Source of the DNA: Hydrocarboniphaga sp.
Lineage (GTDB): Bacteria > Pseudomonadota > Gammaproteobacteria > Nevskiales > Nevskiaceae
Assembly: GCF_028291725.1 (NCBI RefSeq)
Contig: NZ_JAQGNT010000002.1
Span: forward strand, 62,001-126,000
DNA length: 64,000 nt
Reading direction: 5' to 3'
Every line of letters starts with the position of its first letter. The first letter of the stretch is position 1. Made by a program: the position numbers and the translations under genes. This document shows, one piece after another, positions 10,137 to 19,297 of the stretch. The notes beneath the pieces were generated by a model. It saw nothing but the letters and a program-made list of their open reading frames with translations, did not search any database and was not told the origin of the DNA.

Positions 10137-11726
10137 ATGCAGGGGATGCAGGGGATGCCAGCGGGCTGGACGCGGCGCGACTTCTTGATGCGCTTCGGCA
10201 CGGCCGCCGGCAGCGGTGCGATGTACCGCGCGATGGGCGCGATGGGCCTGATGGCGATCCCGCAGGCTTATGCCGGCGCACCAAAACTGGCCACCGATTC
10301 GGGTCGCGGCCTATCGGTCGTGATCATCGGCGCCGGTATTGGCGGCCTCACCGCCGCGTATGAACTCGGCAAGGCCGGTTACAAATGCACGCTGCTGGAA
10401 GCCAGCGGCCGCGCCGGTGGACGCAACCGCACCGTGCGCCGCGGCGACACTATCCGCGAGATCGACAGCGAGCAGGTCTGCGACTTCGACGACGAGCCGC
10501 ATCTGTATTTCAACGCCGGCCCGGCGCGGCTGCCGTACCACCACGTTGCGATCCTGGATTACTGCCGCCAGTTCGAGGTCGCGCTCGAGCCTTTCGTCAA
10601 CGACAACCGCGGCAGCTACTTTCATTCGACCAGGGCTTTCGGCGGCAAGCCGATCCGCGGCGAAACCATCCAGACCGATACGCGCGGCCACCTGGCCGAG
10701 CTGCTGGCCAAGGCCAGCAACAAGCACGCGCTCGACGATGTGATGACGGCCGACGACGCCGAGATGCTGCGTGCGATGCTCAAGCAATGGGGCGATCTCG
10801 ACAAGGATCTGCTCTACAAGGGTTCCTCGCGCGGCGGCCATATCGGCGACGAGATTTTGCAGGCCGGCCAGCCGCGGCCGCCGATCGATCTGCACGAGCT
10901 GCTGCGCTCGGATTTCTGGCAGTTCCAGATGGAGTTCGCGGAAGGCTGGGAACAGCATCCGACGATGATGCAGCCGGTCGGCGGCATGGACGGCATCGTC
11001 AAAGGATTCGTCAAGGCGATCGGCGACGGCGTGATCCTGCGCAATGCGCCGGTGACGAAGCTCGTCAATGGTGACAAGAACGTGCGGGTCACCTACCTGC
11101 AGGACGGCAAGCCGCACGAAATCGACGCCGATTTCTGCGTCAACGGCGCGCCGGCCTGGCTGATCAAGAAGCTCGACCACAACTTCAGCCGCGACTATCG
11201 CGAGGCACTCGACAAGGTACACGCGGCCAAGCTGTTCAAGATCGCGTTCCAGGGCAAGCGCCGTTTCTGGGAAGAGGACGATCACATCTACGGCGGCATC
11301 AGCTGGACCGATCAGGACATCCTGCAGATGTGGTATCCGCCGCACGGCTTCCACAAGAAAAAGGGCATCACGCTCGCCAGCTACACCTGGGACCCGGGCA
11401 AGGGTGAAGCCTGGGGCAGGCTGACGCCGGCGCAGCGCCTGACGAGCGCGATCCAGCAGGCCGAAAAGATTCATCCCGGCTACGGCGGCATGGTAGAGAA
11501 AGGCATGTCGATCGCCTGGGCCAAGATTCCGTATCAGATGGGCTGCGCGCCGGAGTGGGAAGACGCCGACCGCGCGGTGCATTTCAAAAGGCTGCAGCAG
11601 CCGGACCGCCGCCATTATCTGGTCGGCGACCAGATGAGCTACGTCACCGGCTGGCAGGAAGGCGCCGTGCGCTCGGCGCATGCCGTCATCGAGCACATCC
11701 AGCAACGCGTCGCTACGACCACCTGA
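10137..11726 (+). CDS. Tat-exported flavin monoamine/L-amino acid oxidase
   Basis: A 529-residue FAD amine oxidase. The N-terminus has a twin-arginine motif (TRRDFLMRF, Arg13-Arg14), so the folded flavoprotein is probably sent to the periplasm by the Tat pathway. The dinucleotide-binding motif GAGIGG lies at 65-70 within VVIIGAGIGGLTAAYELGK, with LLEASGRAGGRNRT next, and the C-terminal FAD motif reads YLVGDQMSYVTGWQEGAV. The family oxidises amines or L-amino acids to imines with release of peroxide; the substrate is unknown. Three in-frame ATGs (10137, 10146, 10155) lie in a 9-base tandem repeat; AGGGAGAG supports the first. A RidA-like lipoprotein follows after 13 bases. Confidence 0.85.
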   Translation: MQGMQGMPAGWTRRDFLMRFGTAAGSGAMYRAMGAMGLMAIPQAYAGAPKLATDSGRGLSVVIIGAGIGGLTAAYELGKAGYKCTLLEASGRAGGRNRTVRRGDTIREIDSEQVCDFDDEPHLYFNAGPARLPYHHVAILDYCRQFEVALEPFVNDNRGSYFHSTRAFGGKPIRGETIQTDTRGHLAELLAKASNKHALDDVMTADDAEMLRAMLKQWGDLDKDLLYKGSSRGGHIGDEILQAGQPRPPIDLHELLRSDFWQFQMEFAEGWEQHPTMMQPVGGMDGIVKGFVKAIGDGVILRNAPVTKLVNGDKNVRVTYLQDGKPHEIDADFCVNGAPAWLIKKLDHNFSRDYREALDKVHAAKLFKIAFQGKRRFWEEDDHIYGGISWTDQDILQMWYPPHGFHKKKGITLASYTWDPGKGEAWGRLTPAQRLTSAIQQAEKIHPGYGGMVEKGMSIAWAKIPYQMGCAPEWEDADRAVHFKRLQQPDRRHYLVGDQMSYVTGWQEGAVRSAHAVIEHIQQRVATTT

Positions 11727-11739
11727 AGGAGATTCCGCT

Positions 11740-12267
11740 TTGAAAAAACACCTGTCTGTCCTGCTTGCTGCTACCTGCGTCGGTAGCCTTGTGACGATGG
11801 CCGGCTGCAGCAAGCCCGCCGACAAAGCTGAGCCCAAGGCCGAGGTTCATCGCTACGCGCTGATCAATTCGACGTTCCCGATTTCGCGAGCGGTCGAGGT
11901 ACCCGGCGGCAAGACCCTGCTCTTTCACAGCGGCATGACACCGGACCCGGCCAAGCCCGACGCCGAAAAAGGCAGCGCCGAATACTGGGGCGACACCAAG
12001 ACCCAGGCGCTGTCGGTGCTGACCAAAACCAAGGCCTCGGTTGAAAGCATGGGCCTGACGATGGGCGACGCCGTGAAGATGACGGTGTTCCTGGTCGGTC
12101 CGACGCCGGGCGCAGCGATGGATTTCGCCGGCATGATGGAAGCCTATACGCAGTTCTTCGGCACCGCCGATCAGCCCAATCTGCCGGCACGCTCCGCGGT
12201 GCAGGTCGCCGGCCTGGCCGCACCCGGCATGCTGGTCGAGATCGAGATCGTGTTCGCGCGTCCCTGA
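11740..12267 (+). CDS. RidA-family protein with lipoprotein signal
   Basis: A 175-residue protein. Residues 1-23 form a lipoprotein-type signal (hydrophobic stretch ending TMAGC, Cys23), followed by a RidA/YjgF/UK114 domain. The conserved RidA arginine is seen as Arg151 in LPARSAVQVAGL, followed by VEIEIVFA. RidA proteins hydrolyse reactive enamines and imines to carbonyl and ammonia. Family members are normally cytoplasmic and about 130 residues, so export is unusual. The TTG start at 11740 is chosen because AAGGAGA lies seven bases upstream and the signal begins there. It is co-oriented with and 13 bases from the exported amine oxidase, whose imine product would be a natural substrate (inference). 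Confidence 0.82.
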   Translation: MKKHLSVLLAATCVGSLVTMAGCSKPADKAEPKAEVHRYALINSTFPISRAVEVPGGKTLLFHSGMTPDPAKPDAEKGSAEYWGDTKTQALSVLTKTKASVESMGLTMGDAVKMTVFLVGPTPGAAMDFAGMMEAYTQFFGTADQPNLPARSAVQVAGLAAPGMLVEIEIVFARP

Positions 12268-12285
12268 TCGCCGGCAGCTAAATCG

Positions 12286-12312
12286 GACGCCCGGCCTGCT
12301 CGGCCGGGCGTC
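12286..12312 (+). terminator. Possible terminator hairpin
   Basis: GACGCCCGGCC and GGCCGGGCGTC form an 11-base-pair hairpin with a five-base loop just after the RidA-like gene. There is no clear T-run after it, so it may act only as a weak or Rho-assisted stop. Confidence 0.4.
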
Positions 12313-12337
12313 ATCTCAGGCAGTCGAGGAGTACCCG

Positions 12338-13141
12338 ATGGAAGTCCATCCGCCCGAGCATCCGCTGCACACCTGGAAAGACTTCTGGATCCATCTGGGC
12401 ACGATCACGGTCGGCCTGCTGATCGCGTTGGCGCTCGAGGACGCCGCTCAGTTCGTCCATCACCGTCATCAGCGCAACGAGCTTGAAATCCGACTGCATG
12501 ACGAAGCGCTCCGGAACAAGCGGATCGTGGAACACGACTTCAAGGCGCTCGACGCCGGCATGAGCTGGCTGCTGGCGATCAATCACGACGTGCAGGCGAT
12601 GCGCGCCAGCGGCGGCAAACTCAAGCTGCCTTATCGGCCCGGGCCGGACATCGACCCCGCCCAGCAATCGAACTCCGACGGCTACCAGTATCTGAATCCT
12701 TCCAACGCGGCGTGGGCGTCCGCGCGCGATGCCGGTATTCTTGCACTGCTCCCCGATGAGCAAGCGCTGGTCTATTCAAGGCTGAATCGCGTGCGCGATC
12801 TGGTGATCGACGTGTGGAACGCATCCAATGTCAAATGGGACGATCGCCGGGCTTTCGAGGCACGATTCGCAATCTCCTACCTTCCGCTGCGGCCCGATCT
12901 TTCACGCATGAGCGACGCTCAGCTCGATGAATATTCGAGCCTGCTGATGCGCGATTACATCGGTACAGAGTCCAACAAGGAAGTGCTCAAGCTCTATTAC
13001 GGCACCAACGAAGCGGTGCTGGCCGGCGCCATCACCGACGACGAACTCGGCAAGGCCATGTACGGCGCGCTGAGACAAATTAAAGACAACGTCGTACAGC
13101 CGCCCCCTGTCACTCCCGAGGCCGCGGCTTCGAAACCTTGA
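12338..13141 (+). CDS. Conserved hypothetical single-span membrane protein
   Basis: A 267-residue protein with no function I can name. It begins HPPEHPLHTWKDFWIHLGT, followed by a hydrophobic helix (TITVGLLIALALEDAA, about residues 22-37), and the rest is soluble and helix-rich. The WKDFWIHLGT segment before a single helix recalls a family of uncharacterised proteins of similar length (from memory, unverified). The C-terminus is proline- and alanine-rich (PPPVTPEAAASKP). It stands alone after the RidA-like gene and is convergent with htpX with 31 bases between them and no repeat element. A poorly formed GAGGAG precedes the start. Confidence 0.7.
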   Translation: MEVHPPEHPLHTWKDFWIHLGTITVGLLIALALEDAAQFVHHRHQRNELEIRLHDEALRNKRIVEHDFKALDAGMSWLLAINHDVQAMRASGGKLKLPYRPGPDIDPAQQSNSDGYQYLNPSNAAWASARDAGILALLPDEQALVYSRLNRVRDLVIDVWNASNVKWDDRRAFEARFAISYLPLRPDLSRMSDAQLDEYSSLLMRDYIGTESNKEVLKLYYGTNEAVLAGAITDDELGKAMYGALRQIKDNVVQPPPVTPEAAASKP

Positions 13142-13172
13142 GCTTCACAAAAGCCGCGTTGTTGCTTGCGGC

Positions 13173-14039
13173 TTACGACGCCGACTGCAGCGCCGCGATG
13201 CGCGCCTCGATCGGCGGATGCGTCGAGAACCATTCGCGGGCGCCGCCAGCGATACCGAAAGCCATCTGCTGCGGCGGCAGCGACGACGCCGCATGCAGGC
13301 CGCCGAGCTTCTGCAGCGCCGCGATCATCTTGCGCTTGCCGGCCAGATGCGCCGAACCCGCGTCGGCGCGGAACTCACGCTGGCGCGAAAACCAGGCGAC
13401 GATCATCGACGCCAGGATGCCGAACACGATCTGCAGCGCCATCACGCTGATGAAATAGCCGATGCCGGTGCCGCGCTCGGTCCTGAACACGGCCTTGTCG
13501 ATCACGTAGCCGATCACGCGCGACAGGAACATCACGAAGGTGTTGAGCACGCCCTGGATCAGCGTCAGCGTGACCATGTCGCCATTGGCGATGTGGCTGA
13601 CCTCGTGCGCGAGCACGGCCTCGATTTCGTCCTGGCTCATGCTGCGCATCAGGCCGGTGCTGACCGCTACCAGCGAGCTGTTCTTCGTCGCACCGGTGGC
13701 GAACGCATTCGGTTCCGGCGCGTCGTAGACGGCGACTTCGGGCATGCCGATACCGGCCGCGCGCGCCTGGCGCTCGACCGTGCTGAGCAGCCACATCTCG
13801 GCCGAGTTGCGCGGTTCGGTGATGACCACGGCGCCGGTCGAGCGCTTCGCCATCCACTTCGACATGAACAGCGAAATGAAGGAGCCGCCGAAGCCGAAGA
13901 TGGCGCTAAACGCCAGCAGCGCCGGCAGGTTCAGGCAGTTGGCGGTCAGGAAACGATCGACGCCGAGCAGCGAGGCGACGACCGACAGCACCAGCATCAC
14001 GGCAATGTTGGTGATCAGGAACAGGAAAACACGTTTCAT
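13173..14039 (-). CDS. htpX: Membrane metalloprotease HtpX
   Basis: A 288-residue M48-family zinc protease of the inner membrane. Two hydrophobic segments lie in the N-terminal 60 residues, the zinc motif HEVSH has His145, Glu146 and His149, two more hydrophobic segments follow, and the third zinc-ligand Glu lies in the later [11 protein letters not shown] region. HtpX cooperates with FtsH in degrading damaged membrane proteins and is usually induced by envelope stress. Length and motif spacing match the E. coli enzyme closely. Confidence 0.96.
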   Translation of the reverse strand: MKRVFLFLITNIAVMLVLSVVASLLGVDRFLTANCLNLPALLAFSAIFGFGGSFISLFMSKWMAKRSTGAVVITEPRNSAEMWLLSTVERQARAAGIGMPEVAVYDAPEPNAFATGATKNSSLVAVSTGLMRSMSQDEIEAVLAHEVSHIANGDMVTLTLIQGVLNTFVMFLSRVIGYVIDKAVFRTERGTGIGYFISVMALQIVFGILASMIVAWFSRQREFRADAGSAHLAGKRKMIAALQKLGGLHAASSLPPQQMAFGIAGGAREWFSTHPPIEARIAALQSAS

Positions 14040-14133
14040 GGCGTTTGGGAAGACTGTGAGGGGCGGGAAAGCAACGGAATGTATCTGCGGCCTATGACCA
14101 TGAAATCAAGATTTCGGTTCAGGCTCGTAGGTT

Positions 14134-14211
14134 GTAGGTTGGGGTGAGCGCAGCGAACCCCAACAGGGCGCCGCGCCAATGTTGGGGTTCGCTGCGCTCA
14201 CCCCAACCTAC
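14134..14211. repeat. REPIN, family A copy 2
   Basis: Same inverted arms as the element at 2222-2301, with a different central spacer. Just before it, GTAGGTT is duplicated (14127-14133 and 14134-14140), like a partial extra copy of the element's end. It lies between the htpX promoter side and the parC stop, the only REPIN of the six that is not between convergent genes. Confidence 0.9.
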
Positions 14212-14219
14212 CCACCCGC

Positions 14220-16451
14220 TCAGACGGCAGCCGCGATCCTGTCCACCGTCTGGTATCCGCGCGGCAGATGATTGCCACGCGAAGCTCGCGCCGCGGTATA
14301 CGCGGTCACGTCGCTCGGCTTCAAGGTCAGCGTGCGCTTGCCGCAGCTCAGCACCAGCGGCGTGTTCGCCGGCACCACGCAACTCGCGACGATGCGGTCC
14401 TCGCCCTTCAGCGTGACCAGCTTGTTGCCCTTTCCCTTGGCCAGTTCCGGCAGTTCGGTGATCGGGAACACCAGCAGGCGGCCTTCGGCGGTGACCAGCG
14501 CGTAGCGATCGCTCGCCGCAGCGCGCGTCAGCGCCGGCGGCAGCGGCTGGCCTTCCAGCGTGATCACCGCCTTGCCGGCCTTGTTGCGCGCCTGCATGTC
14601 GCCGAGCTTGGTCTGGAAGCCGTAGCCCTCGGTCGAGCCGAGCACGTAGCAGTCGGCCTCGTCGCCCATCAGCAGTGCGACGATGCGCGCGCCGTCCTGC
14701 AGATCGAGCTTGGTGGTCACCGGCTCGCCCTGCGAGCGCGCCGACGGCAGATCACGCGGATTCAGCGTGTAGCAGCGGCCTTTACTGTCGAGCAGGATCA
14801 GCAGCTGGTTGGTCTTGCCGATCGCGTGCGCCATGTATTCGTCGCCGCTCTTATACGACAGCGCGGTCGCATCCAGATCATGACCCTTGCCGGCTCGGAT
14901 CCAGCCGGCTTTCGACAGCACGACGGTGATCGGCTCGGCCGGCAGAATTTCGGAAGCCTCCAGCGCCACCGCGGCGGCGCGCGCGACGATCGGGCAACGG
15001 CGTGCGTCGCCGTATTTCTTGGCATCTTCGTCGAGTTCCTTGCCGACCAGCTTCTTCAGCTTGGCTTCGGAACCGAGCAGATCGACGAGCTTGTCGCGTT
15101 CGGCAGCCAGTTCGGCCTGCTCGCCGCGAATCTGCATCTCCTCGATCTTCTGCAGATGCCGCAGACGCAGATCGAGAATCGCATTGGCCTGAATCTCGGA
15201 GAGACCAAAGCGCGCCATCAGTTCGGCGTGCGGATCATCCTCGTAGCGGATGATGCGGATCACTTCGTCGATGTTCAGAAACGCGATCAGCAAGCCGTCG
15301 AGGATATGCAGGCGCTCGTTGACTTTGCCGAGGCGGAATTCGAGGCGGCGGCGCACGGTCGCATTGCGGTACACCAGCCACTCGACCAGGATCTCGCGCA
15401 GATTCTTCACGCGCGGACGGCCGTCGAGGCCGATCATGTTCAAGTTCACGCGCGCCGATTTTTCCAGATCGGTGGTCGCGAACAGATGCGCCATCAGCGC
15501 ATCGACGTCGATGCGGTTGCTGCGCGGGATGATGACGATGCGCGTCGGATGCTCGTGATCGGATTCGTCGCGCAGGTCTTCGACCAGAGGCAGCTTCTTC
15601 GCCCGCATCTGCTCGGCGATCTGCTCCTGGATTTTGGCCGGCGACACCTGCTGCGGCAGATGCGTGACGACGATCTGCAGGCCGTTGGGGCCGTCGTCCT
15701 CACGCTCCCAGCGCGAGCGCATGCGCACCATGCCGTTGCCGGTCTCGTAGATTTTGCGCAGTTCGGCAGCGTCGCTGATGATCTCGCAGCCGGTCGCGAA
15801 ATCCGGTGCCGGCACCGCCGCGATCAGCTCGGCCATCGGCGTGTTCGGATTCTTCAGCAGCAACTGGCAGGCCGCGACCAGCTCACGCAGGTTGTGCGGC
15901 GGGATGTCCGTTGCCATTCCAACCGCGATGCCGGTGGTGCCGTTGACCAGGATGTTCGGCAGCCGCGCCGGCAGCAGCTTGGGCTCGTTGAGCGTGCCGT
16001 CGAAATTCGGCACCCAGTCGCTGGTGCCCATCTCGAGTTCGGTCAGCAGCGTCGACGCATACGGCGTCATCTTGGCCTCGGTGTAGCGCATCGCCGCGAA
16101 GCTCTTGGGATCGTCGGCCGAACCCCAGTTGCCCTGGCCGTCGACCAGCGGATAGCGGTAAGCGAAAGGCTGCGCCATCGTCACCATGGCCTCGTAGCAG
16201 GCGCTGTCACCGTGCGGATGGAACTTGCCGATCACGTCGCCGACGGTGCGCGCGGATTTCTTTGGCTTGCTGGTCGATGACAGCCCCAGCTCGGACATCG
16301 CATAGATGATGCGGCGCTGCACCGGCTTGAGGCCGTCTGCGATATTCGGCAGAGCGCGATCGAGTACCACGTACATCGAATAATCGAGGTAAGCCTTCTC
16401 GGCGAAGACACGCAGCGGCAGGCGTTCGGTTTCGGAAATTTCGGTCGTCAT
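14220..16451 (-). CDS. parC: DNA topoisomerase IV subunit A
   Basis: A 743-residue type IIA topoisomerase A subunit that decatenates daughter chromosomes together with ParE. The N-terminal winged-helix and tower region carries the catalytic Tyr123 in MRYTEAKM. The quinolone region reads [13 protein letters not shown], with the wild-type Ser83 and Glu87 that correspond to E. coli Ser80 and Glu84. The length is that of ParC rather than GyrA, and parE lies nearby. Unlike in many genomes, parC and parE here are separated by about 2.8 kb of unrelated genes on the same strand. Confidence 0.96.
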   Translation of the reverse strand: MTTEISETERLPLRVFAEKAYLDYSMYVVLDRALPNIADGLKPVQRRIIYAMSELGLSSTSKPKKSARTVGDVIGKFHPHGDSACYEAMVTMAQPFAYRYPLVDGQGNWGSADDPKSFAAMRYTEAKMTPYASTLLTELEMGTSDWVPNFDGTLNEPKLLPARLPNILVNGTTGIAVGMATDIPPHNLRELVAACQLLLKNPNTPMAELIAAVPAPDFATGCEIISDAAELRKIYETGNGMVRMRSRWEREDDGPNGLQIVVTHLPQQVSPAKIQEQIAEQMRAKKLPLVEDLRDESDHEHPTRIVIIPRSNRIDVDALMAHLFATTDLEKSARVNLNMIGLDGRPRVKNLREILVEWLVYRNATVRRRLEFRLGKVNERLHILDGLLIAFLNIDEVIRIIRYEDDPHAELMARFGLSEIQANAILDLRLRHLQKIEEMQIRGEQAELAAERDKLVDLLGSEAKLKKLVGKELDEDAKKYGDARRCPIVARAAAVALEASEILPAEPITVVLSKAGWIRAGKGHDLDATALSYKSGDEYMAHAIGKTNQLLILLDSKGRCYTLNPRDLPSARSQGEPVTTKLDLQDGARIVALLMGDEADCYVLGSTEGYGFQTKLGDMQARNKAGKAVITLEGQPLPPALTRAAASDRYALVTAEGRLLVFPITELPELAKGKGNKLVTLKGEDRIVASCVVPANTPLVLSCGKRTLTLKPSDVTAYTAARASRGNHLPRGYQTVDRIAAAV

Positions 16452-16611
16452 GTACGGCAGTGAGATTGGAAGGATTCAGGCCCGGATGCATGCCTGGGTC
16501 GGCAGTTTAGCGGAGCCGGCCGCGCTTCACTGCTTATTCCTCCCAGCCTCAGTGCGCATGCTGCTGCGGCGGATCCTGGGCGGGCGGACGGGGGCGCGCC
16601 GCCGCCTGTGG

Positions 16612-17469
16612 CTACGGATGCTCCTCCTGCTGCGGATGTGACTGCTGGTGCTGCTCCTGCTGCGGGTGTGACTGCTGGTGCTGCTCCTGTTGCGGATGTG
16701 ACTGCTGATGCTGCTCCTGCTGCGGACGCGGCTGCTGTGGACGATTCTGCGGTGCGCCGCGATCGTGCTCAGGTGCATGGAAAACGGCAGCCTTGGGCGT
16801 GGCCGCAAGTTCCGGATGGCCATGGTTGTTGGCATTGTGCTGAGCCGGATTGCCATGCGCCATCTGCTCGTGCCTGAGTTGCTCGCCGGTCGCGTTCACA
16901 TGCTGCTCGCGCTCGGCCACCCGCTCCTGCTCGCTCGGCTGCGCTCTGATACCGCCATTGCCGCCGTTGTAGCTGACGCGATTGATCACGGTGTTGTTGA
17001 TGATCGTGGTGTTGTAGGTGTTATGCACCCGGGTTACGTCCACGTTGTTGACGGCGCGGTTGTAAGCGAAGCGATCACCTTCCCAGCGTCCGCCGTGGTA
17101 GCCGCTGCCAACGTAGCCGTAGCCATAATTCACGCCGCCGTAGAAACCGACGTGCGGCCCCCAGTAACCGGGGTGGAACACGTAGACGTTTTCTCTCCAG
17201 ACCCAGTAAGGAGGTGTCCACAGATAACCGGGGCGCGGCGCCATCACCCAGGTGCCGGGCACCCAGTAATAGCCGCCATAGGGATCGTTGTCGCTATAAG
17301 CCCAGTAGCCAGGCATCCACAGATAACCGTCACCGGGGCAGTCCGGCTGCTCGTAGACCGGCAGCGCGGGCGGCGCAATATTGACGGATACGAACATATC
17401 GGCGGATACACTGCGTGACAGTAGCAACAGCGCTGCGACGCCGAGCAAACGCATCATCGACTTCTTCAT
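16612..17469 (-). CDS. Exported YXWGXW-type protein with C-terminal Gln/His repeats
   Basis: A 285-residue exported protein. After a signal peptide (MKKSMMRLLGVAALLLLSRS, cut near VSA) come several aromatic repeats of YXWXPGYW type (YLWMPGYWAYS, YYWVPGTWV, YLWTPPYWVW, VFHPGYWGPHVG). These resemble YXWGXW-repeat/BcpO-related proteins, whose function is unknown. A linker rich in Asn, Tyr and Gly follows, then a charged coiled region, and finally three near-identical 10-residue repeats of type QQSHPQQEQH. The C-terminal repeats are probably length-variable. It stands alone between parC and an accessory methyltransferase gene. Confidence 0.75.
   Translation of the reverse strand: MKKSMMRLLGVAALLLLSRSVSADMFVSVNIAPPALPVYEQPDCPGDGYLWMPGYWAYSDNDPYGGYYWVPGTWVMAPRPGYLWTPPYWVWRENVYVFHPGYWGPHVGFYGGVNYGYGYVGSGYHGGRWEGDRFAYNRAVNNVDVTRVHNTYNTTIINNTVINRVSYNGGNGGIRAQPSEQERVAEREQHVNATGEQLRHEQMAHGNPAQHNANNHGHPELAATPKAAVFHAPEHDRGAPQNRPQQPRPQQEQHQQSHPQQEQHQQSHPQQEQHQQSHPQQEEHP
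16621..16735 (-). repeat. Tandem 30-bp coding repeat
   Basis: About three and a half copies of a 30-base unit (CTGCTCCTGCTGCGGATGTG plus ten more bases on the plus strand), with a few substitutions. It encodes the QQSHPQQEQH repeats at the C-terminus of the gene that contains it. Slipped-strand length variation between strains would be expected. Confidence 0.85.
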
Positions 17470-17616
17470 CTCAGGCTCCTCGTCGAAAGCCGGCGCATCG
17501 CTCGGCGCCGCTACAAAGCCACGACTTCTCAGGTGACCTTAGACTGAAACCACACGCTTGAATGCGCTCTTAACGGTGCAAGACCCCAATCGCGACTTGC
17601 ATCGACTCCACTGCTT

Positions 17617-18429
17617 TCAGCGTTCGATCATGATGACGTGGGCTTGTATCTTGCCGTCCACAGCCCCCGATCCAAACCGCTGAACGAGTGCCGCCGTTGC
17701 GATGTCGGTAGCTTCTTCGAGCCGCCCAGCATCACGCGCTTCAATTTCGTTGCGGAGGGGCGTCCCTTGGCAGTACGCAACGGCCGGCACTCGCGGCGAC
17801 TCTGCTCTGCTGCGTGCTGCCACTGTCGCGATACGGGCCTGCCTCGTAAACCCAGCCATTGCCAGGTCTTGTTCGATGGTCGCGCGGTCGTGATAGCCGT
17901 GCGGCGTACGGGCCATGAAACGTGGGGGATCATCAGGAAAGACCGATGCCAGCGCGCTCGTCACAGTGTCCGCGAATTCATTCTCTTCGATGCGGTCCCA
18001 CACGTTAAAAATGAAGACACCGCCGGACCTAAGCACGCGAAGTGCCTCCGAGAAGGCTTTGGGCTTATCGGGGAAGAACATGGCGCCGAATTGGCACACC
18101 ACAGCATCGAACGTTCCCTCGGAGAAGGGCAGCTGCATTGCGTCTGCCTGGCGCCACTCGACGTTACGCTTTACTCCAACCAGCGAGGCTTGGTCCAGCA
18201 TGGCCTGATTCAAGTCCGTCGCCACGATAGAAGCAGCTTCGTCTAGCACGGACGCCAAAGCACGTGTCACGACACCCGTACCGGCTGCGACCTCGAGCAC
18301 GCGAGCAAGGCTACGCGAACGGAGCCTGCTGACAAGGTCCGTGGCATAGGGCTCAAAGATCAGAGGGACCAGATACTTCTCGTAGATCTTTGGCACCGAG
18401 CCAGAAAAGACTTTATCAGCGTCGGACAT
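17617..18429 (-). CDS. Class I SAM-dependent methyltransferase
   Basis: A 270-residue cytoplasmic methyltransferase of the Methyltransf_11/25 type. SAM motif I reads VLEVAAGTGVVTRALA (near residue 50), followed by VATDLNQAMLDQA, the motif with acidic ribose contact. WRQADAMQLPF and FDAVVCQFGAMFFPDK are motifs II and III. The substrate is unknown. The start at 18429 is chosen because AGGAAG lies just upstream; an in-frame ATG at 18453 has none. This gene and the next are visibly less GC-rich than the flanking parC and parE, which suggests an acquired block. Confidence 0.85.
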   Translation of the reverse strand: MSDADKVFSGSVPKIYEKYLVPLIFEPYATDLVSRLRSRSLARVLEVAAGTGVVTRALASVLDEAASIVATDLNQAMLDQASLVGVKRNVEWRQADAMQLPFSEGTFDAVVCQFGAMFFPDKPKAFSEALRVLRSGGVFIFNVWDRIEENEFADTVTSALASVFPDDPPRFMARTPHGYHDRATIEQDLAMAGFTRQARIATVAARSRAESPRVPAVAYCQGTPLRNEIEARDAGRLEEATDIATAALVQRFGSGAVDGKIQAHVIMIER

Positions 18430-18492
18430 GGTGACTTCCTGATATGGACTCAATGCGCTCTAACGAATGCCTTGGTTCAGCTCTCGGCACTC

Positions 18493-18900
18493 TCATTCGG
18501 TGCCCAGAGCCTTTTTGAACTCGCCTTCAAGCTTCCTCCTTACCACGCCCATTCGAGGTATGTGAAAGCCCAGAACGCCATTCAACTTCTCGATGCCCTC
18601 CCAGGCCTTGTTAAGTGCCTGCATTGTCCTCTTCTCCGGACATCGACTAACAATTGCCGTTCCTCCGGGCCCAGCCCCCCATATCAACAAGTCCTCAACC
18701 TCGCATAGGAGCCCGTGAATCTGCAAGACGGCGTCTGTCCTCTGCTTGTCCAGGCGCGTGTAGCGTGTGGTAAATCCGTGTAGGTCCCGCGCCAATTTGT
18801 GATCGAGCAGCTTCTTGCTCAGATAGATCACAGCAGCGGCTCCCGCGCCGCCACCTACGAGCCCCGCTACAACAACTTGCAGAAAGTCAGCGATTGCCAT
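18493..18900 (-). CDS. Hypothetical membrane-anchored protein
   Basis: A 135-residue protein I do not recognise. The N-terminus is a single hydrophobic helix with Gly/Ala repeats (FLQVVVAGLVGGGAGAAAVIYL, split here across residues 5-27), followed by a basic helical cytoplasmic domain with KKLLDHKLARDL and two Cys. It may be a small-effector or phage-type membrane protein, but nothing supports a function. The ATG at 18900 has no good ribosome site; a TTG at 18918 is the alternative. Codon use and base composition are less GC-rich than in neighbouring core genes. Confidence 0.55.
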   Translation of the reverse strand: MAIADFLQVVVAGLVGGGAGAAAVIYLSKKLLDHKLARDLHGFTTRYTRLDKQRTDAVLQIHGLLCEVEDLLIWGAGPGGTAIVSRCPEKRTMQALNKAWEGIEKLNGVLGFHIPRMGVVRRKLEGEFKKALGTE

Positions 18901-19297
18901 TTTTTGAGCTAGTAGCAATTAACCGGAAGCCGGAATCGACCTGAGCCGGACGCCCGTCCTTGAAACTCGGGTTGATGCGTCGCAATCCCTCGAATGCGAT
19001 GAAGTGACTTGAAGTCGCCCGAGTTTTCCCGATTGAAACGCCACATTGAAGAGCTCCCTGGCCCCAGCGCTCTCGACTATTGAAGCGATGCCGTTCTCTC
19101 GGGGACGATCATCACTGCGGCCCGCAGTAATTTGCAAGCGATGCAGCAAGCCGCCGCTGGGCGAGCTGAAGCCGCACTTTGGCGGTGCTTACGGCAAGCT
19201 TTTCGGTGGAGAAGCAGTGCGGGAACTCTGCTCATCGCACCACAGAGGGATGTTCTGTCCGATCGCCGATTCGCTGTCAATGCTGCGGCAAGTTCAA
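18901..19297. other. 397-base stretch with no supportable gene
   Basis: The segment between the hypothetical membrane protein and the parE stop has only short frames on both strands that lack ribosome sites and recognisable domains. Composition shifts from mixed to GC-rich towards parE. It could be the right edge of an insertion between parC and parE, but I see no repeat or integrase remnant. Confidence 0.5.

Noticed and set aside
16621-16735. CRISPR-like tandem repeat
   Set aside because: The 30-base units are contiguous without unique spacers and lie in frame in a coding gene, so it is a protein repeat.
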